This document shows positions 43,519 through 52,532 of a stretch of DNA of 64,000 bases, piece by piece. The stretch is from the NCBI RefSeq assembly GCF_023920705.1, contig NZ_CP094657.1, positions 248,001 to 312,000 on the forward strand. Direction: 5' to 3'. The first letter of the stretch is position 1, and each line of letters opens with the position of its first letter. This stretch comes from Acinetobacter sp. XS-4 (GTDB lineage Bacteria; Pseudomonadota; Gammaproteobacteria; Pseudomonadales; Moraxellaceae). The translations under genes and the position numbers were made by a program. The notes beneath the pieces are model-generated. The model was not told the origin of the DNA. It worked only from the letters and a program-made list of their open reading frames with translations, and ran no database searches.

Positions 43519-46500
43519 TAAACCTGAGTTGCCCAAACCAGAAGGACTGTTTGACAGAATTATTCAGTTTGCTATTCAAAATGCCATTTGGGTCATGTTA
43601 TTTGTACTGACGTGGATTGGCGTGGGGATCTGGAGTTATCAAAAGCTTCCTATTGATGCAGTTCCAGACATTACCAATGCTCAGGTCCAGATTAATACTC
43701 AAGCAAATGGATATACCGCTTTAGAGGTTGAACAGCGGATTACCTATCCTATTGAAAATGCGATGGCTGGAATTCCTAATCTGGAACAAACCCGCTCTAT
43801 TTCACGTTATGGTCTTTCTCAAGTCACCATTATTTTTAAAGATGGGACAGATATTTATTGGGCAAGACAACTAATTAACCAGCGTTTACAAGAAGCGGAC
43901 GGACAACTTCCTGAATCAGTTGATCCAGTGATGTCTCCAGTTTCAACAGGTTTAGGTGAAATTTACCAATGGGTCGTAAAAGCAAAATCTGGTGCTAAAA
44001 AAGCAGATGGCACGGCCTATACAGCCATGGATTTACGTGAAATTCAGGACTGGATTGTACGTCCTCAATTGCAGCGTGTGAAAGGTGTAGCCGAAATTAA
44101 TAGTATTGGTGGCTACAATAAAACCTATATTGTGTCACCTGATTTAAAACGTTTGCAGCAGCTTCAGATTTCAATCAATGAATTTCAAACTGCTCTGCAA
44201 GAAAATAATGAAAATCGCGGTGCAGGTTTTATTGAAGAAAACGGAGAGCAACTCACCGTTCGTGTGCCTGGCATGTTAAGTAGTGTTGAAGATATTCAAA
44301 ATATTACTGTAAGTACCAAAAATGGGTTACCTATTCGCGTGGCCGATGTAGCAAATGTTTCTATTGGGCATGATTTAAGAACCGGAGCTGCAACTTACAA
44401 TGGTGAGGAAACGGTTCTTGGCATAGCCATGATGATGATGGGAGAAAACAGCCGTACCGTTGCTCAGACGGTTGATAGCAAAGTTAAGGAGATTCAGCCT
44501 ACTTTGCCTAAAGGTGTGGAAATCGAAACGGTTTATGACCGAACAAGTTTAGTAAACAAAGCAATTGCAACCGTACAGAAGAACCTTGTTGAAGGTGCAA
44601 TTCTGGTTATTGTGATTTTGTTTATTTTTCTAGGAAATTTTAGAGCCGCTTTAATCACAGCCTGCGTTATTCCACTTTCGATGTTATTTACCCTGACAGG
44701 TATGGCTGAGCAAAACATTAGTGCCAACCTCATGAGCTTAGGAGCGCTTGATTTCGGGATTATTGTAGATGGTGCAGTTGTTATTGTAGAAAACTGTATT
44801 CGACGCCTAGCAGAAGCACAGCATGCTTTACATCGCCCCCTTACACGAGCTGAGCGATTTAAAGAAGTATTCCTTGCAGCAAAACAAGCCCGTCGACCAC
44901 TTATTTTTGGGCAAATGATTATTTTAGTGGTCTATTTACCTATTTTTGCCTTATCTGGTGTTGAAGCCAAAATGTTCCATCCAATGGCAATGACTGTGGT
45001 GATGGCGTTATTAGGTGCCATGATTCTTTCTGTAACATTTGTACCTGCGGCAGTTGCTCTTTTTGTTACGGGTGAAGTGAAAGAAAAAGAAACACGTTGG
45101 ATGTTACTTTTAAAGCAGAAATACCGCGATGTCCTCGATCAGGCTTATCAACTTAAGATTGTAGTTGTTAGTTTTGCATTAAGTATCTTGGTGCTTACAG
45201 GTGTGTTAGCTACCCAAATGGGCAGTGAGTTTGCTCCGCAACTTAGCGAAGGTGATTTTGCTTTGCAGCAAATGCGTTCACCGAGTACTGGACTCGAGCA
45301 ATCACTGCGAATGCAGGAAAATACTGAAAAGCTCATTTTGAAAAACTTTCCAGAGGTAAAAGCTGTTTTTGCGCGAACAGGAACGGCTGAGGTTGCAACT
45401 GATGTGATGCCGCCTAATATCTCTGATGCAGTTATTTTGCTTAAGCCGCATGACCAATGGCCAAACTCTAAAGAAACATTAGATGAGCTACGTTCGCGCA
45501 TGGAGGCTTTCTTGGCGACCTTACCCGGTAATAACAGTGAGTTCTCACAACCGATTGAGCTGCGCTTTAATGAGCTGATTTCGGGTATTCGTAGTGATAT
45601 TGGCGTCAAGATTTTTGGCGATGATATGCAAGTACTTAATGAGCAGGCTCAGGCGTTTGCTCAAAAAATACAGACAATTTCTGGTGCGACAGCCGTTAAG
45701 GTCGAACAAACGAGCGGTTTGCCTGTGTTGAGTGTTGAAATTAACCGACCGTTGGCCGCGCAATACGGATTATCTGCAAAAGCCATTCAAGATATTGTGG
45801 CGGCAAGTGTAGGTGGACAAAATGTTGGGCAGATTTTACAAGGCGATAGACGATTCGATTTTGAAATTCGCCTAGAAGATCAGCAGCGTACTATCCAAAA
45901 CTTAGCTCAACTTCCGATTCAACTGCCAAATGGTGGTCTCATCCAGCTTCAAGATGTCGCGAAAGTTGAACGTACCTCAGGTTTAAATCAGGTGGGACGT
46001 GAAAATGGTAAGCGCCGTGTCATTATTACAGCTAACGTAGAAGGTCGTGATTTAGGGTCATTTGTTCAAGAGTTAAGAACAACTTTGGCAAAAGAACAAA
46101 TACCAGCTGGGTATTGGTTGGAATATGGCGGTCAGTTTGAAAATCTAGCCTCAGCTGCTGCCCGAATGAAAATTGTTGTTCCATTGGCGCTTGCGATGAT
46201 TTTTATTCTACTCATGGCTGTATTCCATAATGTTAAGGAAAGTCTGTTAGTGTTTAGCGGCGTACCATTTGCTTTGTCGGGTGGTCTTATTGCGCTTTGG
46301 CTAAGAGATATTCCGCTGTCCATGTCGGCTGGTGTCGGATTTATTGCTTTGTCAGGTGTTGCTGTTTTGAATGGTCTGGTGATGCTGAGCTTTATTAAAG
46401 AGCTTAGAGAAAAATTTGATATTCAAACTGCAACATGGAATGGGGCGATCTTACGTTTAAGACCAGTACTCATGACGGCTTGTGTCGCGTCACTTGGTTT

Positions 46501-46666
46501 TATTCCAATGGCTCTAGCCACAGGAACTGGTGCAGAAGTACAGCGACCTTTGGCAACTGTAGTAATTGGTGGCATTATTTCATCTACGATATTAACGCTG
46601 GTTTTATTACCGGTCATTTATCGGTGGATGAATGAAGGCGAGGCGAAAAGTGTTGAGCATTCATAA
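43508..46666 (+). CDS. czcA: CzcA-like heavy-metal RND pump
   Basis: A 1052-residue inner-membrane proton antiporter of the heavy-metal RND family with 12 transmembrane helices and two large periplasmic loops. The transmembrane helix 4 motif D-F-G-I-I-V-D-G-A-V-V-I-V-E-N (about 413-427) is that of Zn/Co/Cd exporters (HME1). Full length is present, with no frameshift. It is translated from the overlap with czcB. Known substrates for this group are Zn2+, Cd2+ and Co2+; the exact set here is inferred. Confidence 0.92.
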   Translation: MDINKPELPKPEGLFDRIIQFAIQNAIWVMLFVLTWIGVGIWSYQKLPIDAVPDITNAQVQINTQANGYTALEVEQRITYPIENAMAGIPNLEQTRSISRYGLSQVTIIFKDGTDIYWARQLINQRLQEADGQLPESVDPVMSPVSTGLGEIYQWVVKAKSGAKKADGTAYTAMDLREIQDWIVRPQLQRVKGVAEINSIGGYNKTYIVSPDLKRLQQLQISINEFQTALQENNENRGAGFIEENGEQLTVRVPGMLSSVEDIQNITVSTKNGLPIRVADVANVSIGHDLRTGAATYNGEETVLGIAMMMMGENSRTVAQTVDSKVKEIQPTLPKGVEIETVYDRTSLVNKAIATVQKNLVEGAILVIVILFIFLGNFRAALITACVIPLSMLFTLTGMAEQNISANLMSLGALDFGIIVDGAVVIVENCIRRLAEAQHALHRPLTRAERFKEVFLAAKQARRPLIFGQMIILVVYLPIFALSGVEAKMFHPMAMTVVMALLGAMILSVTFVPAAVALFVTGEVKEKETRWMLLLKQKYRDVLDQAYQLKIVVVSFALSILVLTGVLATQMGSEFAPQLSEGDFALQQMRSPSTGLEQSLRMQENTEKLILKNFPEVKAVFARTGTAEVATDVMPPNISDAVILLKPHDQWPNSKETLDELRSRMEAFLATLPGNNSEFSQPIELRFNELISGIRSDIGVKIFGDDMQVLNEQAQAFAQKIQTISGATAVKVEQTSGLPVLSVEINRPLAAQYGLSAKAIQDIVAASVGGQNVGQILQGDRRFDFEIRLEDQQRTIQNLAQLPIQLPNGGLIQLQDVAKVERTSGLNQVGRENGKRRVIITANVEGRDLGSFVQELRTTLAKEQIPAGYWLEYGGQFENLASAAARMKIVVPLALAMIFILLMAVFHNVKESLLVFSGVPFALSGGLIALWLRDIPLSMSAGVGFIALSGVAVLNGLVMLSFIKELREKFDIQTATWNGAILRLRPVLMTACVASLGFIPMALATGTGAEVQRPLATVVIGGIISSTILTLVLLPVIYRWMNEGEAKSVEHS

Positions 46667-46798
46667 TGTCATCGATTTGAGATATCTTTTTTGATGACAG
46701 AATCTAAGTCAAAAAAGTGTTTTAAAGAGGTAAAAATAATGATGCATTCATCATTACTTTTACCTCACCATAAAGATAAATAAAAAGGAGTCCGCAAA

Positions 46799-47755
46799 AT
46801 GGGTGGACATCATGGTCATGATCATAGTCATGCTGTAGTGACTGAAGGTAATGCTAAGAAATTAACGATTGCTTTAGCGCTTACTACAACGTTTTTAATC
46901 GTTGAAGTCATTGCAGGTTTAATCACACAAAGTTTGGCATTACTCTCTGACGCTGCGCATATGTTTACAGATGCAGCTGCTTTGGCAATTGCTTTGGTCG
47001 CCATTCAAATTTCCAAACGTCCTGCCGATAATAAACGCACTTTCGGTTATCAACGCTTTGAAATTCTGGCTGCTTTATTTAATGCACTCATGCTTTTTGT
47101 GGTGGCAATTTATATTTTATATGAGGCTTATATCCGCTTCTCTAAGCCACCTGAAATTCAAAGCGTGGGAATGTTGATTGTAGCGACCATTGGTTTGGTG
47201 ATTAACCTCATCTCAATGAAAATTCTCATGTCGAGTGCCAACAACAGTCTAAATGTGAAAGGTGCTTATCTAGAAGTATTGAGTGATGCGCTAGGCTCGG
47301 TTGGCGTTATTATTGGGGCACTCATCATTTACTTCACCAACTGGTACTGGGTAGATACGATTATTGCGGTGCTGATTGGCTTTTGGGTATTACCGCGTAC
47401 ATGGATTTTGCTTAAACAGAGCATTAATATTTTACTCGAAGGCGTGCCAGAAGAAGTGGATATTGAGAAGTTACGTGCAGATTTACTTTCATTAAATGGT
47501 GTTGAGAGCATTCACCAACTCAAAGTATGGGCAATTACTTCTAAAAACATCCATTTAACGGTGCACTTATTTGCGCCACAAGCGGATCGTACCAAGCTCT
47601 ATCAAGATGCTGTTGAAATGCTTTCCCATGAACATGGTATTGGCGAAGTGACATTACAAATTGAAGATGATGCCGAGATCAATTGTCAGCATATTGCTCA
47701 ACATGCTTCACACGAGCATGATGAGAATGACAAAGAACATTCACATCAGCATTAA
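46799..47755 (+). CDS. czcD: CzcD-like cation diffusion facilitator
   Basis: A 318-residue Zn2+/H+ antiporter with six helices. The N-terminus is His-rich (H-H-G-H-D-H-S-H). The transport-site H-x-x-x-D pairs are in S-D-A-A-H-M-F-T-D (about 46-54) and the Y-L-E-V-L-S-D-A-L-G-S region (about 155-165). A cytoplasmic C-terminal domain ends with another His-rich tail (H-S-H-Q-H). The AGGAG upstream is good. It lies 132 bases after czcA and completes the metal-efflux set. Confidence 0.92.
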   Translation: MGGHHGHDHSHAVVTEGNAKKLTIALALTTTFLIVEVIAGLITQSLALLSDAAHMFTDAAALAIALVAIQISKRPADNKRTFGYQRFEILAALFNALMLFVVAIYILYEAYIRFSKPPEIQSVGMLIVATIGLVINLISMKILMSSANNSLNVKGAYLEVLSDALGSVGVIIGALIIYFTNWYWVDTIIAVLIGFWVLPRTWILLKQSINILLEGVPEEVDIEKLRADLLSLNGVESIHQLKVWAITSKNIHLTVHLFAPQADRTKLYQDAVEMLSHEHGIGEVTLQIEDDAEINCQHIAQHASHEHDENDKEHSHQH

Positions 47756-47776
47756 GCTGATGTGAACACTTTTTTT
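47740..47776. terminator. Terminator overlapping the end of czcD
   Basis: The arms TTCACATCAGC (47740-47750) and GCTGATGTGAA (47756-47766) are perfect and are followed by a T-run. The left arm lies inside the last codons of czcD. The element also overlaps the last codon of the minus-strand gene at 47775. Confidence 0.85.
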
Positions 47777-48113
47777 AAATTTCCCATTCGTGATTGCAGT
47801 CACGGCATTTCCAATGTTTTTGTGACTGCATAAATGCTTGCATAGACAGTTTAAAGTCTGGCAAATCACGCCAAAACATAAAACCTGCCCCTACAGTCAC
47901 AACAAAAACAACTACTGTTGCAATTTGAAGAGAGCTACTTGCACCATTGCCAAAAATCCACATAAAAATGCTAATCACAACCAAGAGTAAAAGCATAAAA
48001 AGTGCAGGAATTAAGATAGCAAGGCTTTTAGGAACTGCTGGTTTTGCGCTGTTAATACCTTGGCTTACAGGCATAATTTTAACACTTTGACATTGAGGGC
48101 AACGATATTGCAT
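47775..48113 (-). CDS. Small membrane protein with split zinc ribbon
   Basis: A 112-residue protein. The N-terminal C-P-Q-C (about 5-8) and C-terminal C-R-D-C (about 103-106) knuckles flank two membrane helices (about 30-53 and 62-82), so the two halves of a zinc ribbon meet on the cytoplasmic side. Function is unknown. The ATG has GGAG 6 bases upstream. It is adjacent to, but convergent with, czcD. Confidence 0.8.
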   Translation of the reverse strand: MQYRCPQCQSVKIMPVSQGINSAKPAVPKSLAILIPALFMLLLLVVISIFMWIFGNGASSSLQIATVVVFVVTVGAGFMFWRDLPDFKLSMQAFMQSQKHWKCRDCNHEWEI

Positions 48114-48387
48114 GAGAACTCCACATTTAGTTTGAATCTATTCTAACGGAAATGTCGAAAAAGAAAAAAATTTGTAAGATATCGATGAAGCGCTGTGATT
48201 TAGCAAAAAATTACTTATGAATAAACAAAGAAATATAAAAAACGGATGATTTATCCGTACACATAAAAATTAAAATAATATTGTAGAGCATGCTAATCTA
48301 CAGAAAAATGAAGTGTGATTAGCACTATAAATGAGCTTAAACACTCGTAAATAGGACGTGGAATAAATATAAAAAGGAGAGAGGGAC

Positions 48388-49338
48388 TTGGGTCAACAAG
48401 ATGACAATGAGTCGAAGCCTACAACGACACCATCAGTTGTAGCCACCCCAGATACCGCAAAACCATCATTATCTCGTCGATTACTGCATAAGACATTGCA
48501 ACATGCCCAAGATGCGGTAGGGTTTGCTAGCGATACGACACGTAATATTGCAGAGGTCGCGGATGCTGCATTAGATGCGCTCGACCAAGTGACTACTCAT
48601 ACGAGACGTGGCGTTGTCGGAATGACAAATCTGGCGGCTGGCACTGTACGAGATATGGTGTCTGAAACCAGTGAAACTGCACGCCAAGTTGCATTGATAA
48701 TGGCACGTACATTTTTGGGGAAGAGTACCTTAACGTTGTACTTACCCGAAATGTTATTAAACAATCAAATTCGTAAGCGCATAGACCGCTCTGAAATTGA
48801 TGATATTAAAATCAAGTGTGGCAATGACAGTTTCCAAGTCGAGATCGATGGGCATTATCATCGTTTCATGTATCGTTTAAGTTTAGATTTTAAAGTATTG
48901 GAATGTCGTATCGGACAGGAAAAATTTTTGCGCCTACGTCAAATGGATGAGAGTCTTGATGTCCAGATTCGTCATGGGGGAACGCTGTCTAATTGGGCTG
49001 TGCGCCGTATTGGTCGAGTTGGTTTTGAAGTCGTAAATATGTTGCCCATTCCATCGCTCATTAATCATTTGATTGGTGATATTCCGGGCATCCAACGCGA
49101 TGGCCACCGCATGTGGTTTATTGATCTAGAACAAGCAGGATTTATTGACTTTATTAATAACCGCTCTTGGATGGTTGAAAAGCTTTTGAGCTTGACTGAT
49201 TTTAGTATTTTACCGGGTTTAAATATTTTGAGAGAAAGCCGAGAGCTGGTCCAGCAATTGGTAGATCAATTTGAAATTAGAGGGCTACGGGTACAGTCAG
49301 GTCGCCTCGAAGTACAGGTCGGAATTGCGAGCCAATAG
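48388..49338 (+). CDS. Unknown conserved-looking protein with TTG start
   Basis: A 316-residue protein starting at TTG behind a strong GGAGAGAGGG. The first about 30 residues are Thr/Pro-rich. Residues about 32-105 form a helical amphipathic region (D-A-V-G-F-A-S-D-T-T-R-N-I-A-E-V-A-D-A-A). The C-terminal two-thirds is a mixed alpha/beta domain with basic patches (R-K-R-I-D-R, R-R-I-G-R). No signal peptide or clear transmembrane segment is present. I do not recognise it. It resembles envelope- or lipid-associated Acinetobacter proteins only in style. Confidence 0.7.
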   Translation: MGQQDDNESKPTTTPSVVATPDTAKPSLSRRLLHKTLQHAQDAVGFASDTTRNIAEVADAALDALDQVTTHTRRGVVGMTNLAAGTVRDMVSETSETARQVALIMARTFLGKSTLTLYLPEMLLNNQIRKRIDRSEIDDIKIKCGNDSFQVEIDGHYHRFMYRLSLDFKVLECRIGQEKFLRLRQMDESLDVQIRHGGTLSNWAVRRIGRVGFEVVNMLPIPSLINHLIGDIPGIQRDGHRMWFIDLEQAGFIDFINNRSWMVEKLLSLTDFSILPGLNILRESRELVQQLVDQFEIRGLRVQSGRLEVQVGIASQ

Positions 49339-49387
49339 AGCAAAGGAAAAGCTAGTCATTGATTGGTTTTTCATTTTTTTAGGCAAG

Positions 49388-49420
49388 AAAAAAGCCACTG
49401 ACGTTATGCAGTGGCTTTTT
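49388..49420. terminator. Bidirectional terminator, 316-aa gene / tRNA-Glu
   Basis: The AAAAAGCCACTG/CAGTGGCTTTTT stem (49388-49400, 49409-49420) with an 8-base loop. Confidence 0.9.
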
Positions 49421-49426
49421 AGAATT

Positions 49427-49502
49427 TGGCGTCCCTACGGGGATTCGAACCCCGGTTACCGCCGTGAAAGGGCGATGTCCTAGGCCTCTAGACGATAGGG
49501 AC
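49427..49502 (-). tRNA. tRNA-Glu(TTC), copy 1
   Basis: A 76-base tRNA with anticodon loop CTTTCAC (UUC), acceptor GTCCCTA, T-loop TTCGAAT and encoded CCA. It is cotranscribed behind copy 2 (30-base spacer). The spacer shares TGTATGCCTCA with the spacer before copy 3. Confidence 0.97.
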
Positions 49503-49532
49503 ATATGTGAGGCATACATCTGAAAAAATTAC

Positions 49533-49608
49533 TGGCGTCCCTACGGGGATTCGAACCCCGGTTACCGCCGTGAAAGGGCGATGTCCTAGGCCTCTAGACG
49601 ATAGGGAC
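49533..49608 (-). tRNA. tRNA-Glu(TTC), copy 2
   Basis: Identical in all 76 bases to copies 1 and 3. It is the promoter-proximal gene of the pair. Confidence 0.97.
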
Positions 49609-49625
49609 GTTTCAGAGGTGGGCGT

Positions 49626-49654
49626 ATATTAGGTCGATTTAATAAAAGTGTCAA
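49626..49654 (-). promoter_or_regulatory. Promoter of the tRNA-Glu pair
   Basis: On the minus strand, TTGACA (49654-49649), a 17-bp spacer and TAATAT (49631-49626). This is a near-consensus sigma70 promoter. Confidence 0.85.
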
Positions 49655-49729
49655 ATAGTTTTCTGAAGAAATATTAAAAAAAGCAGTCAAGCGATTAAAA
49701 ATAACTCAAATTGTAGAAAATATATACAT

Positions 49730-50629
49730 TTAGCCCTCATTTTTCTGAAAAGGCTCAATAATTGCCTTTATAACGGATGGATGTTGTAAATATCCTAAAA
49801 TCTCATGTGGCTGGTTGGCGAAAGTATAAATTTTCTGATTAATAATTGGGGGATCAAAATTAAATGGGGCTTCGCATAATGGGAATGCAGTTAGAAAATC
49901 ATCTTGAGAGTAAAAATTAAACCAATCGCCGTGAATACATGACGGTCTGACAATTGGAATCGGAAGCTTACTTTGAATCACACGAAAAGATAAAGGAGAG
50001 GCTAAAGTTATAAATCGTTTAATTGAAAATCGATATGAAGGGTTTGAAAGTAAGTTAAAAGCGATCACTGAGCCGAGAGAGTGGGCAACGACAATATAAT
50101 CTTCATCTTCTCGCATTTTCTTTAAAATCCGCTCATTTACTTCCTCCATAAATTCAGGATTAGATAAGTACATATAAGTTTCAATCAGAAACTGTTGTAT
50201 CAAACTCTCATGTAATTTAGGGAAATTGTTTAAAAGAACAACCAACTCTTTAAGTACGCGGTCTTTGACGAGTTGTGAGGTCAGATAAACTCGTTCCGAA
50301 AAGCTTTTTTCAGCAGAGTTAGTTGCTGGTAGCAATAAAGGAACAAATGGAGTGTGCTCTTTGGTAGGGGGATTATGGTGATGTAAATGAATAGGTAAAT
50401 AATTATGTAAAAATGACTTAGGTAATAATGTGTTCAGGTCTAATTGATTGCTTAATTGATACTTAGTCATCAGATCGCCATAAAATGGCATGTGAATATG
50501 AAGATCGCGCACGTTAACTTTGCATGGCATTTGTTTTAGGCCGAGCTTAAACACTTTTAACCAATGCTCTTTTAAGCTGTGCGCTGTGTAATTCTGTTGG
50601 TTCATCCCGTGGATAAATATAATTTTCAT
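49730..50629 (-). CDS. Alpha/beta-hydrolase / lipase-like protein
   Basis: A 299-residue cytoplasmic protein with an alpha/beta-hydrolase start (I-I-F-I-H-G-M-N) and nucleophile elbow A-H-S-L-G-S (about 186-191), followed by F-I-T-L-A-S-P-L. This resembles PGAP1-like or lipase-related hydrolases. There is no signal peptide. A candidate His is near the C-terminus (P-H-E-I-L-G). The substrate is unknown. The ATG at 50629 is favoured over a TTG at 50638. Confidence 0.75.
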   Translation of the reverse strand: MKIIFIHGMNQQNYTAHSLKEHWLKVFKLGLKQMPCKVNVRDLHIHMPFYGDLMTKYQLSNQLDLNTLLPKSFLHNYLPIHLHHHNPPTKEHTPFVPLLLPATNSAEKSFSERVYLTSQLVKDRVLKELVVLLNNFPKLHESLIQQFLIETYMYLSNPEFMEEVNERILKKMREDEDYIVVAHSLGSVIAFNLLSNPSYRFSIKRFITLASPLSFRVIQSKLPIPIVRPSCIHGDWFNFYSQDDFLTAFPLCEAPFNFDPPIINQKIYTFANQPHEILGYLQHPSVIKAIIEPFQKNEG

Positions 50630-50704
50630 TCTATACAAGGAATTGTTTTTAATATGAATTTAAATCTACAATGGTGCGTTATATAAAACCAGTGTATAGA
50701 CAAA

Positions 50705-50733
50705 AAAAAGTGTAGCTTTTTGCTACACTTTAA
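50705..50733 (-). terminator. Terminator of the MmuP-like permease gene
   Basis: A GTGTAGC/GCTACAC stem with T-rich loop and A/T runs on both flanks, 16 bases after the permease stop. Confidence 0.8.
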
Positions 50734-50748
50734 TTCAATAAAAGCGAT

Positions 50749-52170
50749 TTAGACTTTATTGCGGTAAAAAATAAAATAGCTGACATAACATAAAGCTGTA
50801 AAAATAAGACAGCCCACAAAACCAGCACGCATTTCAGGGTCTGCTGCCATACTTAAACAGGTAATAAAGCAGAAAATAAAACCTAAAATCGGGACGATAG
50901 GGAATAATGGAGCGGCATATTGTAAGTCTTTTACAGTATGGCCAGATTTGTACCATTGGCGGCGGAAATTGAACTGACTTAAACAAATGCTCATCCAGAC
51001 AATAACCATGGTGAAAGCAGCTACACCGAGTAGATTTTTAAAAATAGTCTCTGGTGCAAATTGCTCTGATAACAAACCAGGAATTGCTCCAAACATTGTT
51101 ACAACTAGAGCAACAATAGGTGTTCCACTTCTTGAAAGTTTAGCAAATACGCTAGGTAATAATTTTTGTTCTGATAGTGACCACATCATACGTGAAGCAG
51201 CGTAAAGTCCTGAGTTTGCTGCTGAAAGCAGAGCTGTAATAATTACAAACCGGATAATGTCATCAGCATATGGAATGCCAATATAATTAAATACAGTAAC
51301 AAAAGGACTGCTACTTACGCTTTCGCTGCCTAAACCTGCAAGCTGGAAGGGTAGTAAGGCGCTAATAACAATAATGGTGCCGACAAAGAAAATAAGAAGA
51401 CGCCAAATCGCTGCGTTGATTGCTTTGGGTACATTCTGAGCCGGATCTTTGGTTTCACCTGCTGCTACACCAATTAATTCAGTGCCTGAGAAAGCAAAGT
51501 TAACAATCAGCATGGTGGTGAAAATAGGAATTAAACCATGTGGGAACCAGCCTTGGGCTGTAAGATTGCTAAATAGCGGTGCAGTTTGACTACCATGAAA
51601 AGGAATTAAACCAAAAATTGCTAATAGGCCGAGCACAATAAAAGCAATAACAGTAATGACTTTAATAAGAGCGAGCCAAAACTCAGACTCAGCAAAAATG
51701 CGAGTTGAACTAATATTTAAACCAAAAATAGTGATTGCAAAAACAATTGTCCAGATCCACATTGAAATATGTGGGAACCATTCCTGCATGAGTAATGCAG
51801 CAGCTGTGAATTCAGTTCCAAGCGTTGCAGTCCAAGTCAGCCAGTACATCCAAGAAATCATATAGCCTGTACTAGGGCTAATATATTTTTTGGCATATGC
51901 ACCAAAAGAGCCAGAAACAGGCATGTGTACAGCAAGCTCTCCTAGGCAGAGCATGACCATATACGCAATCGCGCCACCAAGAATGTAGGCAATAATTGCG
52001 CCAATAGCTCCAGTTTGTGAAATGACTTCCCCTGAACCTAAAAAGAGACCAGTTCCAATAGCTCCGCCGAGTGATAACATCACAAGATGGCGAGTACTCA
52101 TGGCTCTTTTTAAAGGTGCAGTACTGTTCTGATGCTGATGAGCATCTAGTTGATTGTCAGATGGCTGCAT
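50749..52170 (-). CDS. Amino-acid permease, MmuP-like (AAT family)
   Basis: A 473-residue APC-superfamily permease with 12 helices. The substrate-binding signature is G-G-A-I-G-T-G-L-F-L-G-S-G (about 34-46). Long stretches resemble E. coli MmuP, the S-methylmethionine importer: W-F-P-H-G, N-F-A-F-S-G-T-E-L-I-G and S-A-A-N-S-G-L-Y-A. The substrate could still be another amino acid. The start is uncertain (52170, 52179 or 52221), as no Shine-Dalgarno sequence stands out. It follows the tRNA-Ala-Glu genes on the same strand. Confidence 0.85.
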   Translation of the reverse strand: MQPSDNQLDAHQHQNSTAPLKRAMSTRHLVMLSLGGAIGTGLFLGSGEVISQTGAIGAIIAYILGGAIAYMVMLCLGELAVHMPVSGSFGAYAKKYISPSTGYMISWMYWLTWTATLGTEFTAAALLMQEWFPHISMWIWTIVFAITIFGLNISSTRIFAESEFWLALIKVITVIAFIVLGLLAIFGLIPFHGSQTAPLFSNLTAQGWFPHGLIPIFTTMLIVNFAFSGTELIGVAAGETKDPAQNVPKAINAAIWRLLIFFVGTIIVISALLPFQLAGLGSESVSSSPFVTVFNYIGIPYADDIIRFVIITALLSAANSGLYAASRMMWSLSEQKLLPSVFAKLSRSGTPIVALVVTMFGAIPGLLSEQFAPETIFKNLLGVAAFTMVIVWMSICLSQFNFRRQWYKSGHTVKDLQYAAPLFPIVPILGFIFCFITCLSMAADPEMRAGFVGCLIFTALCYVSYFIFYRNKV

Positions 52171-52298
52171 ATTACACATTGAGAGAATTAAGAAAGACGC
52201 TATTTTAGATAAAATAGACAAATGTGCAATCTAGAAAGAGATAAAGAATAAACAGTAAGGTGACGATAGAGTCTTTTTATAATTTTTAAAGCAGAATA

Positions 52299-52374
52299 TG
52301 GCGTCCCTACGGGGATTCGAACCCCGGTTACCGCCGTGAAAGGGCGATGTCCTAGGCCTCTAGACGATAGGGAC
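52299..52374 (-). tRNA. tRNA-Glu(TTC), copy 3
   Basis: Identical to the copies at 49427 and 49533. It is the second gene of the tRNA-Ala/tRNA-Glu unit just downstream of gltX, whose product charges tRNA-Glu. Confidence 0.97.
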
Positions 52375-52399
52375 TTGATGAGGCATACACAAAGGAGCG

Positions 52400-52475
52400 T
52401 GGTGGAGTCAAGCGGGATCGAACCGCTGACCTCTACAATGCCATTGTAGCGCTCTACCAACTGAGCTATGACCCC
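52400..52475 (-). tRNA. tRNA-Ala(GGC)
   Basis: 76 bases, anticodon loop ATGGCAT (GGC). The acceptor stem has the G3-U70 wobble pair, the identity mark of alanine tRNA. T-loop TTCGATC; CCA is encoded. It is the first gene of the Ala-Glu unit. Confidence 0.97.
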
Positions 52476-52480
52476 AGTTT

Positions 52481-52520
52481 GTGTGAGCGCAATATTAGGG
52501 TTAATGCGCTCACACGTCAA
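52481..52520 (-). promoter_or_regulatory. tRNA-Ala promoter inside a 10-bp inverted repeat
   Basis: TTGACG (52520-52515), a 17-bp spacer and TAATAT (52497-52492) on the minus strand. The perfect arms GTGTGAGCGC (52481-52490) and GCGCTCACAC (52506-52515) enclose the -10 box. The same dyad lies just after the gltX stop and may act as a terminator hairpin for gltX. Confidence 0.8.
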
Positions 52521-52532
52521 CAAAAAAGTGAA

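Noticed and set aside
44533..46617. Several antisense frames across czcA
   Set aside because: They lie inside a full-length RND pump gene and have no supporting start signals.
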